DNA of 64,000 nt from Diabrotica undecimpunctata (GCF_040954645.1 NC_092811.1:125298411-125362410); one strand, 5' to 3'; positions 1 to 11,280 are shown, counted from the stretch's first letter. Numbers and translations: made by a program. The notes: generated from the letters alone by a model not told the origin.

Positions 1-525
1 GCTACTTGTACGCAGCCTCTTCCGGCTTGATCTTCTGTCCATAAAAAAAAGTTTGCAACACCTGGGTGTACTAGTATAATTTTAAAGTTATAACAACTTA
101 TTTGCCTTAAGTATAAAGCATCCGAAACAGCTGTTTTGGACAAGTTTGGACAGGCGGTAAGCCAAACAGTTTTTCGGTATTTCCTTCATTAACTTGTAGA
201 ACTGGTTAGCTCGCAGATAATGAATTCTTTTTTAGTCTGCAACGCAATTTTTTTAGCAGGATTTGTTTCTCTTTTAAGAGTATTCTTAAGTCTTTCACAT
301 AAGCTGCATATATCAGCTGACGGAGATTTAAACCCATTGTTGAACTCTTGCGAAAATTCTTTGACGAAACAATTTTTTGACTTGTAGGTTACAGTTAAGA
401 TAAAAATATTTAGATTTATTTCAACCATAATGACTTTCAATAGAATGTAGAATGTAGAAAATGGGGCGGCCAATAGAGCCTGATACACTGCGACCTTTGC
501 AGATCTATTGTGTTTCCCCCTTATT
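1..525. other. no gene recognised
   Basis: AT-rich sequence with no supported gene. The 116-residue minus frame at 189-539 resembles no family I know. It overlaps what should be the 3' UTR of the neighbouring retroelement tail. Confidence 0.4.
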
Positions 526-845
526 TTAAAGCACTTCATCTAGCTTGGTCCTCTTAATGAGACTCAACAGCCTTGATAGTGGCCTTTTCATGTAGCCTGG
601 TGCTTCCGGTTTTTCCTCTCCGAGTTCTAGAAACCGCATTCGTACGAGACCTTCGCAATGGCACAGAACGTGTAGAGCGGTTTCCTCTTCTTCCAGACAG
701 AAACGACAGGTGTCCTCTTCTGTCAGGCCTATGAGACTCAAGTGTCTATTGAGTCTACAGTGCCCAGTGAGCAGACCCACTATCATTCTGACAGTCCTGC
801 GTCTGTGCGAAAGTAAGTCTGTTGTAAATTCAGCCGAATGTAGCC
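526..845 (-). pseudogene. RNase H-bearing non-LTR retrotransposon, C-terminal end
   Basis: The minus strand encodes the last stretch of a polyprotein of an RNase H-carrying non-LTR element (I/LOA/R1-like). It opens with a basic segment (LLSHRRRTVRMIVGLLTGHC), then an H-L-x9-C-x2-C-x3-EET-x2-HVLCHC metal-binding signature, and ends with KRTKLDEVL before a stop. This HC/CC pattern is the zinc-binding tail that follows the RNase H domain in insect elements. Upstream RT and RNase H are missing, so this is a fragment; about 100 bases of 3' UTR probably follow, down to roughly 420. The clade cannot be fixed from the tail alone. Confidence 0.75.
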
Positions 846-1868
846 AAGATTTTAGAAATTCTAATAACTCTAGCTCTTGAAAGATTAACTGCCGAAAGAT
901 AAAATCGGAAACATACTGTTTTGTGGCTGTTTTTATAAGGTATCTACTTACTTTTAGTTGCTAAAAAAATTAATATTTTCCATCTTACTATCTAACTAAT
1001 AGAGGTTTGAGGAGACCTTTTTTCCACCTCGTTTTCTAGACGGTTCTTCTACAACTAGAAACCTACAAATCAGCTGATCTTGTTCTATTTTAGAATTTCC
1101 ATGATCCAATTTTTCCCTCCATTGATGTATATCATCTATAAGTGTCACCTCATTACACTGATAAATTTTCTTCTTCCCTTTCAGTTTTCTGGTTATCCTT
1201 TCCTAAATAATATTTTAATTTATTGTAATTATCCAAACATGGATTTACAGATCTTGACAATTAAAAAAAAATTTTAATTTATATTAAAATATTATTTTAC
1301 ATTTTTGTCCGATATCAATGTTTACCGACCTTATTAAGGGTTTTCTATGGTTTCCACTTGATTCTTTAGTTTATTCACTACAGTCTAATTAGTTTAAAAA
1401 AACCCACTGCTTGTTATCTAGAGCACCTCGTTTATTTTTTAAGTCCGAGATTTCCAGCAGTTCACTCGTCATTAATGTTAAAAGAGACTCGGATATAATC
1501 CAGCTTGGATGGATCCTCGTGTATTTATTCAAATGGAAATTGTTATTCGCGTTTTTATATCTGCCCGTTTCATCTATGTCAGTAATTAAACGCAAGAAAT
1601 GATGTAGATAACGCTCGACGACAACGTTCTATGCTCTTTTTTGCTCTATATTATGAAAGGGTTGGAATGCACAAGCGTCATTTTTTTACCGTAAAGGTGT
1701 AAGTTAACAAGGTAATAATGGTGACTAGGTTGTTATATTTCTTTAAGGAAATAATAATAGCACTGGAAACAAAACGGCCATGATATAGTACACAGTAGAC
1801 TACTATATTTATAATATAATTAAAATGTTCATATATAATAACGCTATAATCGTATACAATAAAATATA
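846..1868. other. no gene recognised
   Basis: AT-rich stretch. Two short opposing frames near 1389-1602 overlap each other completely, and neither shows a motif I recognise. No repeats or RNA genes were seen before the transposon boundary at 1873. Confidence 0.4.
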
Positions 1869-1872
1869 ATAT

Positions 1873-1902
1873 CGTCGGTATACTGCGAAAACCAGGTAAA
1901 TG
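1873..1902 (+). repeat. left TIR of the DUF7869-like transposon
   Basis: Thirty bases that match 4977-5006 perfectly as reverse complement. The inner end contains GAAAACCAGGTAAATG, the inverted form of the subterminal motif found at four further sites in the element. Confidence 0.9.
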
Positions 1903-2089
1903 TCGAAATAACGAAATCGAGAAAAAACGTTTTTAAAGTTTAGTTGTTTATTGTGAATTAAGTAGTCAGCTTGTTTTTGATATTAGGTATTCTAGTGAAA
2001 GATGCATATATCTGAAATGATATTCTATCATTAGTTTGGAAAAGTTGAGACACCTATCTGACTAATCCTAAATTGAAGTTGGAAATGCT

Positions 2090-2282
2090 ATCACTTACCT
2101 GGTTTTACCTGTAAATCTAAATAAATCAATTACTCTTCAAATAACATATTTAACACAAATATAATAAACCAAGTATAATATTTTCCAGTTTTGTGATCGA
2201 GATATGAGGCTTTTACTAGGTAATATCAGTGTTTTAAGGTATTAGTCGATATTTATGACATTTAACTGGTTTTCCCTGAAAA
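2090..2282 (+). repeat. subterminal repeat motif, left side
   Basis: Two direct copies of a roughly 20 base motif: CACTTACCTGGTTTTACCTG near 2092 and CATTTAACTGGTTTTCCCTG near 2261. A third internal copy, CATTTATTGGGTTTTACCTG, lies near 4896, and the inner part of each TIR is a further copy. Motifs repeated near the ends of a cut-and-paste transposon commonly serve as transposase binding sites; that role is inferred here. Confidence 0.65.
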
Positions 2283-2388
2283 TTTTATTAACAGCTGTTT
2301 GTAGTTATAGTTATTATTTATATGAATGATAGGCAGTTTTATATAAAAAAATAAATTTATTTCGAATATAATAATAACAAGATTATTA

Positions 2389-4455
2389 TTATGAGCCTTT
2401 CTCGTCCGATTCGTCACTGAAAGCAGGCTCTGGCAAGATGTCTATTACATCATTTCCCGTTTTCAAATTACGATACCACCCGTGATATTCCTCCGGTATC
2501 ACGTCCTTATCACATAGTTGTACCAAATCTCTCTTTTTTGCTATGCTAATTGGCAAATGTGCATCATAAAGTCGCTTAAGTTCTTCAAGATTGCTTGTAT
2601 TAGTTGATAACTTGACGTGCTTTTTTCTTGTTGACTGCCATGCAGTATCAGTAAGGACATAATTGAAGCTTGTTGACATGACATAATTAAAATAGATTCT
2701 GTTTGTCTCTCCTTTCACGAATCTCATTCTTTTTATCTTCAACCACATTATTTTTTCGCCGTTTTAATCATAAAAGTCGTAGTATTTAAATTCTTTACAT
2801 TTATATGGTTCTATACATACTTTTTTATCATCAACCTTGATATTTTCAGTTCCTTTTGCATTTTGAAAAACAGACAAATAATCTGGCATCCCATAGATAG
2901 ATCTGTGGTTTTTAGCGGTCTCGATACTGCTATGCATATAGTCAACTTCCATATAGAAATGTCCAGACTCTAAACATTTGTGTTCAATAATATTAAAATG
3001 GTCTATGTTTTGAACAGCCCATAATAGTAGGTCTGCAATATACTGATTACGATTCTGTCTTCCGCAGGTACCAAAAATTAAACTTATTTCACTTACATAT
3101 TCTGGAACACATTTTGATAAGTAGTGGAATATAATTCTTTCTGTTTTAGAACTTCCTCGTCTACCGTTAATTTTTGACCAGGCAAAACAGTAATGCGGCT
3201 TCATATACACACAAATTGTAGATGCATAATTTTAGAGAATAATATAGTTGTCCAGTCGATCCACTTGGAATCTGTAGTACGGCCTGTAAATCGAAAGTAA
3301 TTGAAACAAAATTCTGGTGTTCATTAGATCTTTTCTTATCATTTTGTTTTTCAAGATTACATACTTCTTTTCTTTTCTGATGTTCTCTGTAACTGTCTTC
3401 GATTCGATTTGTCAGTTGGATTAGCCCTATCATATTTAGTACAAACTAAACATTGATCTTTTTTAGGAACAAAAAAGCTTAAATTATAGTCCTTAGGAAA
3501 TATTCTTCGATATGTAATTTCACCAACATCTTCCAGTTTCTTATGCTCACAGTCATTTATATAAAGTTGGTACATTTTTCTTATACTTAAATTTTTGTTC
3601 AAATATCTACGCTTTGAACTTTGGCGAATATAATGTTTTGTGTGAATTTGTTTGGATATAATGTGAATAAATGTGAATTTGTTTGGAAAAGACTCAATAT
3701 GAGACTTCACGATTTTTTGGGTTTTACTGCTTGTTTTATTTGGCGGTGTATGCTTGCCTCTTTTATCCGTATCTACATAACAGCCTAGAATATCAGTTTT
3801 TCTTACAACATCTTGTATTAACGACGCTGATATACAAAGTGTCTTACAAAAAAATTTCTCACATACCTTTATGTCTTGACCATTCAAAGAAAAGTAACAC
3901 TTTTTGGAAAATGCACGTGGTTTTTTAAACTTTGAGGAACTGCAACGACTCTCTTTGGTGGCTCCGTTTTAATACGTGCAATAAGAAAATGTTTCTGGCC
4001 TATATATTCTAACTTTCAATTATCACGACATAGTCTTTGTCTGTAATCTTCGCTGAAATAACTTGCACATTTGTAAACGCACTCTGAACAGTTAACTGGT
4101 TTTGGCAATTTTGCTGACCTATTGTTTTTTTTATCTCATAAGACAAATCCTTAGCACGCATCCTTTTTGCGACATTTGTTACCCAATCTTTGGAGTTAGC
4201 TTTTCTCCAACGTTTTATAGGACGTACGTCTTTCCATACTTTGTCAAGAAGTAGATTTAATATCCAACTAGCTATTTCAGTTGACACTAAATTGTTCGTG
4301 GGTGCACCTATTTCAGTATCTTTTTTCTCATCATTTACGCTATCAAGGACAGCTATGTGTAATTCATATAGACTTCCTAGAGAGAGCGATCCCTCTTCAC
4401 TTGGCTGATATGTGTGGTCTACATCTGAAAAGTCACTATCAAAAATGGATTCCAT
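2389..4455 (-). pseudogene. DUF7869-like putative transposase, disrupted
   Basis: Five minus-strand frames read in order as one protein with frameshifts. 4455-4009 gives the N-terminus, including a basic KDWVTNVAKRMRAKDLSYE segment. 3930-3357 has VCEKFFCKTLCIS, RGKHTPPNKTS and SFFVPKKDQCLVCTKY. 3433-3167 has TFDLQAVLQIP. 3210-2764 has WSKINGRRGSS, CGRQNRN and MEVDYMH. 2748-2389 ends with LPISIAKKRDL and IPEEYHGWY. The order matches the large arthropod family I know as DUF7869. The D-L-Q, CGxQNRN and ExDxxH blocks look like an RNase H-fold nuclease core. Where relatives carry an acidic residue just before CGGQNRN, this copy reads FGTCGRQNRN, so it has probably lost a catalytic acid. With the frameshifts, it is very likely dead. 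Its position inside TIRs argues that it is a transposase; this is inference. Confidence 0.7.
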
Positions 4456-4976
4456 CTTTGAGACTATATTGTTCTGAGAATCATCAAGAATTGAACTGCT
4501 GTCTTCAGTTATTCTATCTGTGTATGTGTTAAGATCATTTATGGTTTTAGCTTAGTAATCATTTCTAAATTTTAACTCAACCCGTTTTCAGGTAGAATGA
4601 AGTAAGTGTAGTTAAAGGTTTTTACTAGTCGATATGAAAGAGAAATTTTAATAAATCATACACGTAAAATGTATTAATGACACTTATCACCTTTTTACTG
4701 AATATAGTATGCAGTAGTAGAAATATATTGTTGTCTGGCATAATAATATATGTGGGCTTACTTTGTTTTACATGCAACAGAACTTTGATTTTATGGAAGT
4801 AAGCAGTGATATATTGTTTTATTTGAAAATAAAAAGTTGGTTAGGTGTAACTTATTTGTTTATTACACAAATTATTTGCTGAATGGTAAGTCGTATCATT
4901 TATTGGGTTTTACCTGTATGTAGAGCGAAAAAAGCTGAGAATTTTGGTATAATTAACTCAATATTTTAAAATTTGT

Positions 4977-5006
4977 CATTTACCTGGTTTTCGCAGTATA
5001 CCGACG
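4977..5006 (-). repeat. right TIR of the DUF7869-like transposon
   Basis: Reverse complement of the left TIR with no mismatch, followed directly by ATAT. Its inner end carries CATTTACCTGGTTTTCGCAG, one of the motif copies. Confidence 0.9.
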
Positions 5007-5040
5007 ATATATTCAATTCTTTGATTTTCATTTCAGAAAT

Positions 5041-5589
5041 CGATCTTGTATGCAAATTATGTCATCTGTATTATCGGTGGCTTTGCAAATTACTACGCGC
5101 ATGTCGCAACTCTAAGAACAGAACATCGAACGAAATAGATACCACAGATAAGATGGTAACACAATACTCTGCTCGTACGATATGCAACCGATGGCCAATG
5201 GCAGTGTTTGGCCAAATATTGGATATTTCTGGCCTGAACGCTTACATCTTATGGTGTATCAAGTACCCGGATTCATCTAGAGAAAAAGATGATAGACGTA
5301 ATTTTTTACTAAATCTAGGAGAAGCTTTGGAAAAAGAAAATATTTCCAGGCGATATAATAAGGGAGTACGATTGAGTAGTACATGCAAGATGTCGTTTCA
5401 GAGTTGGCGCTGGTGAAGATGCAAATGGAAGCAGCCTGTGAACGATCTTCAAGTGGACGATGCTACTTATGTAGTCGAAATAAAGATCGTAAATCAAGGC
5501 AATTTTGTAAGCAGTGTAAAAATTTTGTATGTGCAGAACACCATATCAAGGAAGTAATTTGCACCCGATTCCAAGAATCTTCAGACTAG
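5041..5589 (+). pseudogene. piggyBac transposase C-terminal remnant
   Basis: The frame beginning after a CATTTCAG splice-like site near 5037 reads IDTTDKMVTQYSARTICNRW followed by PMAVFGQILDISGLNAYILW. This is the piggyBac block that holds the third catalytic aspartate and the tryptophan-rich helix. After a frameshift near 5390 the other frame gives RCYLCSRNKDRKSRQFCKQC and a CAEHH ending, the cysteine-rich C-terminal domain that binds the element ends. The N-terminal two thirds are absent, cut off where the neighbouring TIR element ends at 5006. It differs in sequence from the two piggyBacs at 8.3 and 11.3 kb, so it is a third family. Confidence 0.8.
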
Positions 5590-6332
5590 TTTTCGGTCCT
5601 AAGATTTATTTTTTATTCCTACAGTTAATTTAATTAAATGATTAATTATTTTTTTGTTCGATATACCCTTTGATGTAATAAAACTTCTGTCTATAAACTA
5701 CCAAAGTAAATCTCTGGTAAATATTTGTAACGAAATTAATAAAAACAAAATTATATACAACAGAATGGAAATTCGTATTAACGAAACTCATATTATATTA
5801 AATTATATTATAAGTATAAAGTATTATATGAAATACAACCAAACAATACAAATTATTTTAATTAATATACAAATCATAAAACAACTGTTTCTATTTTCCT
5901 TTTTTACCTAGTTTATACATTTTAAAGACAGCTTCGTTATCGACTAATCACAAAAAGCAGTGATTTTAGACGTCCAACGTTCAAAATATTCTTTAAACTA
6001 AAAACTAGCTATGAATCACAGACTTGGATTTAATTAGTTGACAACAAAACATATAGAAAACATTATAGACGTTATCAGGAAGTAATTGGTCAAGTAAATA
6101 ACCAATTACCTGCTATAAATTGACTCATTTAAATGAAATAGGTGGATCCTTTAAAGAATCATTATCACTCAGAACTTTTTACTGAAGGATCACACCCACA
6201 TGGAGGCGGACTCTGTCCATGCGCTGATAGAGCGAAAAAGAAAAAAACCTAAAATTAGAATTAAATTGAAATTAAAATTCCTATTTTAACGCCCTGAGAC
6301 AGGCAGCAGCAGTACAGTATACTGTACATAAT
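5590..6332. other. no gene recognised
   Basis: AT-rich DNA with no supported coding region; the 85-residue frame at 5654-5911 is low complexity. A GC-richer spot near 6195-6235 (CTCTGTCCATGCGCTG) has no assignment. Confidence 0.35.
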
Positions 6333-6751
6333 ATGGAACTAGAAGATTTTAAAAATTTTAGGTCCTGGTATGATGTTAAAACATCTCAAAATCCGCCGTT
6401 GATTAATATAAAAAGAGACATTATTACAGATAAGAGACAAATTAACAACAAGATCTTCTGCCAAACTATGTTTATCTGCAAGTGAAACAAAACAGCATGG
6501 GAACTCTGTTTTTGAAAAGTAATTTTCATGATGAAAACCAGGAGATTGACCTGGTTAGGTTTCGAAGACGACACCTTACCTTGCCAAAATATTTGCAACT
6601 GGTATTACAAAGTTCAATACCTATATCACAACAAAAGTATGATCTATTGCCATTACTGCCATCTGTTCCTAAATTTTGCCATGATTTTTTTAAAATCTTA
6701 AAGCATATTAGCCATACTAATAGTGACTATCCAGAAGGAGAGTTACTTTAG
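6333..6751 (+). pseudogene. second DUF7869-like protein, C-terminal remnant
   Basis: The plus strand reads MELEDFKNFRSWYDVK, then after a stop and shift DLVRFRRRHLTLPKY, SIPISQQKYDLLPLL and VPKFCHDFFKILKHI. The pairing of a PIS-x2-K-x-DL-x2-L segment with a P-x3-H-x2-F/Y-x3-L segment closely parallels the C-terminus of the copy at 2389-2748 on the opposite strand. It is therefore a degraded relative. No TIRs were found for it. Residue identity to the first copy is low, which points to a different subfamily. Confidence 0.55.
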
Positions 6752-6804
6752 GATGACTGAGTGGTTTATACGTAAAATATCATTTTGGTTTAATACATAG
6801 ATGT

Positions 6805-6980
6805 ATAAAATCAAGGGTAAAAGATCCTTAGGAAGACGAAGAATTTCCTGGCTGAGAAACCTAAGAGAGTGGTATAGTTACAGCTCAGTAGATCTTTTTA
6901 GAGCAGCCGCCAATAAGGTACGGATAGCTGTGATGATAGCCAACCTCCGATAGGAGAAGGAACTACAAGAAGAAGAATAG
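6805..6980 (+). pseudogene. RTE-like retrotransposon 3' tail
   Basis: A short 5'-truncated tail reading KGKRSLGRRRISWLRNLREW and then LFRAAANKVRIAVMIANLR, ending in a GAAG-rich run (AAGAAGAAGAA). This is the C-terminal end of RTE-type endonuclease/RT polyproteins. Close relatives occur at 32106-32298 (plus) and 46200-46580 (minus). Truncation at the 5' side is normal for target-primed reverse transcription. Confidence 0.75.
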
Positions 6981-7410
6981 ATGTATTATTTGTATTTGTA
7001 AAGGTGAATTGTATGGTTAAATAAATTTTTTAGGTCAAATAGTATTGTAGTTGTTATTGAATACCCAAACTAAGTCTTATAGTACAATAACTTTATTAGA
7101 GGGATACAACACCATGGCAATTAAAAGGTTAAAAATGACAGAAAAAAATTTGTTTTGTTATTATAACAAATGAATGATATAATTAACAATAGATAGAATG
7201 TTCTATTAAAATATTGTTTCAATATCTCAATAAATAGCTGCAGTAATAACTCTTTTTTGTAATAAAAAGTTTCCAACTGCTCTCCTGTAAAGTTATGAAA
7301 ATTGACATAATGTTGTATCCTTCCGAGGTTAATTTGGAATATAATTAGGCACATTTTAAATTATCCATATCATCTAAGATATCTAATAAAACCTCTTGCA
7401 AAAATGCTTC
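6981..7410. other. no gene recognised
   Basis: AT-rich spacer between an RTE tail and a Penelope relic. The frames on either strand carry no motif. Confidence 0.35.
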
Positions 7411-8160
7411 ATCTTTCGTCAAAAATTCTTTTCATTTTATCGAACTTCTTAAACAATATCTCAGCGTCAGACATTCTAGTAAGTTTCTATATCCTTTCAC
7501 TCTTTCCAAACGTGCCTATAGACGAAACTGTTAACATTCTGAAAACTAAATATAGTATCCAGCAATACCATTTATCTCTCATTAAACATTGTATGTTTAT
7601 ATCATCCCTACCCCTACCGTTTCTCGACGTTATCATAAAGAAAAACCAATCCCAAGGTTTTCATTACTCTGTTTGTCGAAAACCCACCCATACTAATCGC
7701 TACTTGCATGCCAACTCTCATCATCCACCTTCACAAATTAATTCAGTAATTAATACGATCCTATATAGGCCAAACAAATCGTGGAATCTAAAATAGGATT
7801 TATGAACATTCAATTTCTGTTCGCTATTCCGATATAATTTTAACTCTAGGTCAACATCATCTTCATAAAGGTAATCAAAATTGATTTTGAAAACTCCAGA
7901 ACCATAGCCCCCATCCGCTTCTATAAACCATGAATTATCCGAGAAACCATAGAAACTAAAAAAAAGGCCAAATTGTCTCGATAACAGAGATTACGGCGTA
8001 CGGATACCTTTGACATGGAGACCTTTCATAAAGAAAATATCGTCCGCTCCACAAGCCAGTCAAAATCCTACTGTCAGAAATGTTCGCGCCAATCCCCGCC
8101 CTACTACCCGCGCCAATCACAACGTGACCCCTTTAGAGGGAAGGATGAAAAAATGTTTTG
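7411..8160 (+). pseudogene. Penelope-like element relic (RT and GIY-YIG parts)
   Basis: The frame begins SSKILFILSNFLN and passes through SASDILVSFYILSLFPNVPI, the N-terminal RT block of Penelope-like elements. It then jumps from SLIKHCM straight to LPFLDVIIKKNQSQGFHYSV and CRKPTHTNRYLHANSHH, so the RT catalytic YVDD region is deleted. From about 7770 a second deletion joins it to the GIY-YIG end: shifted frames give [13 protein letters not shown], GQHHLHKG-like and RIPLTWRPFIKKISS segments. The same segments occur in order in the better PLE at 56366-57811 (minus). It is a doubly deleted, dead copy. Confidence 0.8.
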
Positions 8161-8280
8161 AGGCAGGCCAATGCTCACATTGGGCTGTAGCGCAAACTGA
8201 TGCGATCAAGTATAAGTTCTTAAATTAGGAGTTTGTTTTTCTAATTGCTCACTTATCTACATAAGTCTTCTTTTGTAGAT

Positions 8281-9682
8281 AGAAAAACCAACTTGGACAG
8301 ACAACACTTTAATTGATGTAAACAGCGAATACAGTGGTGATTTTTTGGTTGATGAAAATATTTATACGCCTTTCCAATATTTTAAAATGTTTTGTGACAA
8401 TGAGATTATTTAAAATTTTGCTGAGCAGACAAACTTGTATTTTCTGCAAAAAGACAGTAAAAATGTTGATACAAATCCAGCAGAGATAGATCAGTTCTTA
8501 GGCACACATGTATTGAGTGGAATTTTTCGTGTTCCTTCGTATAGAATGTATTGGGCAGAAGAAACGCGATATAATACGATAGCTGATATCATATCACGTA
8601 ATCGTTTTGATAAACTGCGAGCATATTTTCACGTCAACGATAATTTTAAGGTCTCGTCTATAATGACAAATTATATAAATTAAAACTTTCATTGAAAAAT
8701 TCGGCAAAATATGAATAAGATAAAACCTGAGGAATTCAACAGCATCAATGAGTTTATTATACCATTCAAAGGACATAGTAATCTAAAGCAATATATAAAA
8801 AATAAACCTTATAAATGGGACATAAAAGTTTTTGCAAAAGCAGGACGCAGCGGCATACTATACGATTTTGAGATATATGTGGGGAAAGGAACAGTTCAAC
8901 TTGAATCAGGTCTTGGAATTAGTGGGGATATAGTACTGAAGTTGATCAGAAATCTAACAAACCACACGAATTTCAAGATTTTCACGGATAATTGGTTCAC
9001 ATCTTATAATCTACTTATAAGTCTGAAAGAACGGGGCTTCCTTGCTGCAGTGAATGTAAGAAGTGGGCAGCTGGCATGTTGTCTTTTTTCAGAAGACAAA
9101 GTTCTAATGGCAAAAGGTCGTGGATCCTCTGATGTAAAAATGGACAGCAAAAACAATATAACTGCTCTCAAATGGTATGACAATAAGTCCGTCATATTAG
9201 CATCGAACTATATAGTAAAATATCCTCTTGATAAAGACGGTGCAACAAGAGCAAAACCTATGTAGAAATAGAACCAGCAATTTACCATCCAAGTCAAAGA
9301 ATTTAATATTTCTATGAGTGTGGATTTGCATGACATGCATGTGGAACTATATAGAATTAAAATCAAACCAAAAAGATTTTATTTGCGAATAATATTTAAT
9401 CTTATTGATACATGTATTGTCAACTTCTGGTTGCTCTACCGAAGACACTGCAAACGAAAACAAGTGAAACACGTCATTCTTCTCCAACTCAAATCTCAAG
9501 TTGGACATGCGTTACTGAAAGCTGGAAAGTCCGACACGAGAAAACGAGGAGGTCCTTCTCAAGAAAATACACCAAATAAGAGACAAGTAATGCATCCTGC
9601 ACCAGTGCAAGATGTTCGATTTGATGGAGGACGCTGGCCACTACATGATCAAAATCGCACAAGGTGCAAATTATGTATATAG
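8281..9682 (+). pseudogene. piggyBac transposase, frameshifted
   Basis: A nearly full-length piggyBac-type transposase split into three frames. 8281-8683 holds the N-terminal domain (FQYFKMFCDN, IDQFLGTHVLSGIFRVPSYR, YWAEETRYNTIADIISRNRF). 8711-9265 holds INEFIIPFKGHSNLKQYIKN, then FTDNWFTSYNLL with the second catalytic Asp. 9314-9682 holds SVDLHDMHVELYRIK with the third Asp and ends in a TRCKLC remnant of the cysteine-rich tail. The first catalytic site, normally (I/L)DE before the FKG block, reads INE here, an Asp-to-Asn change that should abolish catalysis. There is also an in-frame TAA near 8411. No TTAA-bounded CCC/GGG ends were found. PGBD-like domestication is unlikely given the breaks. 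Confidence 0.8.
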
Positions 9683-11280
9683 TCTTACTCTAGAATAAAA
9701 TGTTCTAAGAGCAATGTTTTTTTATGTTTAAACAATAATAAAAATTGTTTTTATAGTTTCCATGTAGAAAATTAAATTGTTAAAAGTATAAGTGCAATAA
9801 TAAACGTATTTCCTATTGTAGTCAATTTTTTACCAGACCACTATATCATGTGTTATAAATGGATAATTCAGGTACCACCAACGGCAGATGATTCCAAATG
9901 GGATCAATTTTTTTTTTAATTTGAAGACTCTAGGATGCAAAATTTTTACAAAAGTTATCAACAATTATTTTTTCTTGTATCGTTTCCTACAACATACATT
10001 TTTTTCAACAAAATTTATTGAAAAAGAATAATTTGGACTGAAAATGGTTAAATGTGTTTACAACGCCAAATGAGTAATTACACGCGAAACATGCGTTGTA
10101 TTTAATATCTGATTTAGCTGTCTTACTCTTCGTATGAATTATTCGTATCATAAATATCATGACAAACTAGTCAAAGGGAGCAGGACATTATACAAATAAT
10201 TTGCAGAGAAAGTTAACGAAACTAACAATAACAATGAAATTTATTAATATTCAGTGCAGATTTAAAAAAGATAATTGTGCTACCTCGACTTGAAATTTTT
10301 AAGCAAATCGTCTTTGTACCACGCCTCAGAACATACAATCAGACATTTGCCCCTGTGGGGAAAAAGTCGTAGCTTAAACCACTAGCAATTCTGTGGCACT
10401 GTGCTATATCTGGCAGAAATCAAGAAGATATTAATGTATTAATAATTAAGTACTTTTAATGTATTTTTCAACCATTACCGTGATACCAAAAGCTTTGTGT
10501 TGTGGTTAGACAATTGTAGCGTATCGAATAAAAATTGGTGCTTATTAACATTGTTTATTAACTATGTGCTTATTAACTTACTCTTCGTATGAACTCAGTT
10601 CGATTTTAATTTGTTTATGGTCAATTTTTCTCGCTTCCTTTACTCTCAATTTAGCTATTTTGCATATCGAATCCTCCAAAAACATTGTTATTAAATAAAA
10701 CTGTATTTTCATAATAAACAAAAATCAAATTTGTAGCCGCTTTTTGATTGAAACAATTTTATCTATTGTGATAATACAAAAACCTATTGTTCTGTAATTA
10801 ATATCGAGAATGGCATACCTGTTGTTTTATGCTTAACCAGTTTTGCCAGTAGTAATTTTACAAATTGGAATTTTAGTAACGATAATGATTATATATTGCA
10901 TAAATAATGAAGTTAAAATGCCATCAATCATTTCAAATTTAATTTTAGTGGTAGGCCTTTGTCGAGAAATTTTTGCCAATATTGCCAGCCGAAAATAATA
11001 CAAGTAGGAGACGAAATTGATCAAAAATATGAGAATAAAATATGTAATATACAGACAGCATTAAGTTTCCAATATTTATTTTTTATTTGGAAGCAAAAAA
11101 ACTAAAATTCTGTTCACAACTGTTTTGAATATATTTTGCATTTGACTGAAAAATATTTTAGTTCGTAGATTTTTTTTATATCGTAATTTTAAAAATATTT
11201 ATTGATCACGTAATACACGGTCTGTTAAAATATGTATGTTCACGAATGATATTGGTATAAAAAGCTCCACCAAAAGGGTG
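9683..11280. other. AT-rich gap with a repeated short phrase
   Basis: No gene recognised. The phrase TTACTCTTCGTATGAA occurs twice, near 10125 and 10576, which hints at remnants of one repeat family. The 63-64 residue frames here have no motifs. Confidence 0.4.

Larger units (their letters stand above)
1873..5006. mobile_element. DNA transposon with 30 bp TIRs and DUF7869-like putative transposase
   Basis: A 3134 bp unit is bounded by perfect 30 bp terminal inverted repeats (1873-1902 and 4977-5006). The outermost bases read CGTCGGTATACTGCGAAAAC. Both ends abut ATAT, which may be a 4 bp target duplication; because ATAT is its own reverse complement it could equally extend the TIR. The only long coding region inside is the disrupted minus-strand DUF7869-like protein (2389-4455), and subterminal copies of a motif shared with the TIR lie at both ends. 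The piggyBac-like coding remnant begins just right of the element. Family naming is from memory; the TIR boundaries are read directly. Confidence 0.8.

Noticed and set aside
189..539. 116-residue minus frame
   Set aside because: No recognisable domain, and it overlaps the expected 3' UTR of the retroelement tail at 526-845.
1389..1602. Opposing frames of 68 and 63 residues
   Set aside because: They cover the same bases on opposite strands and neither shows a motif, so no product can be supported.
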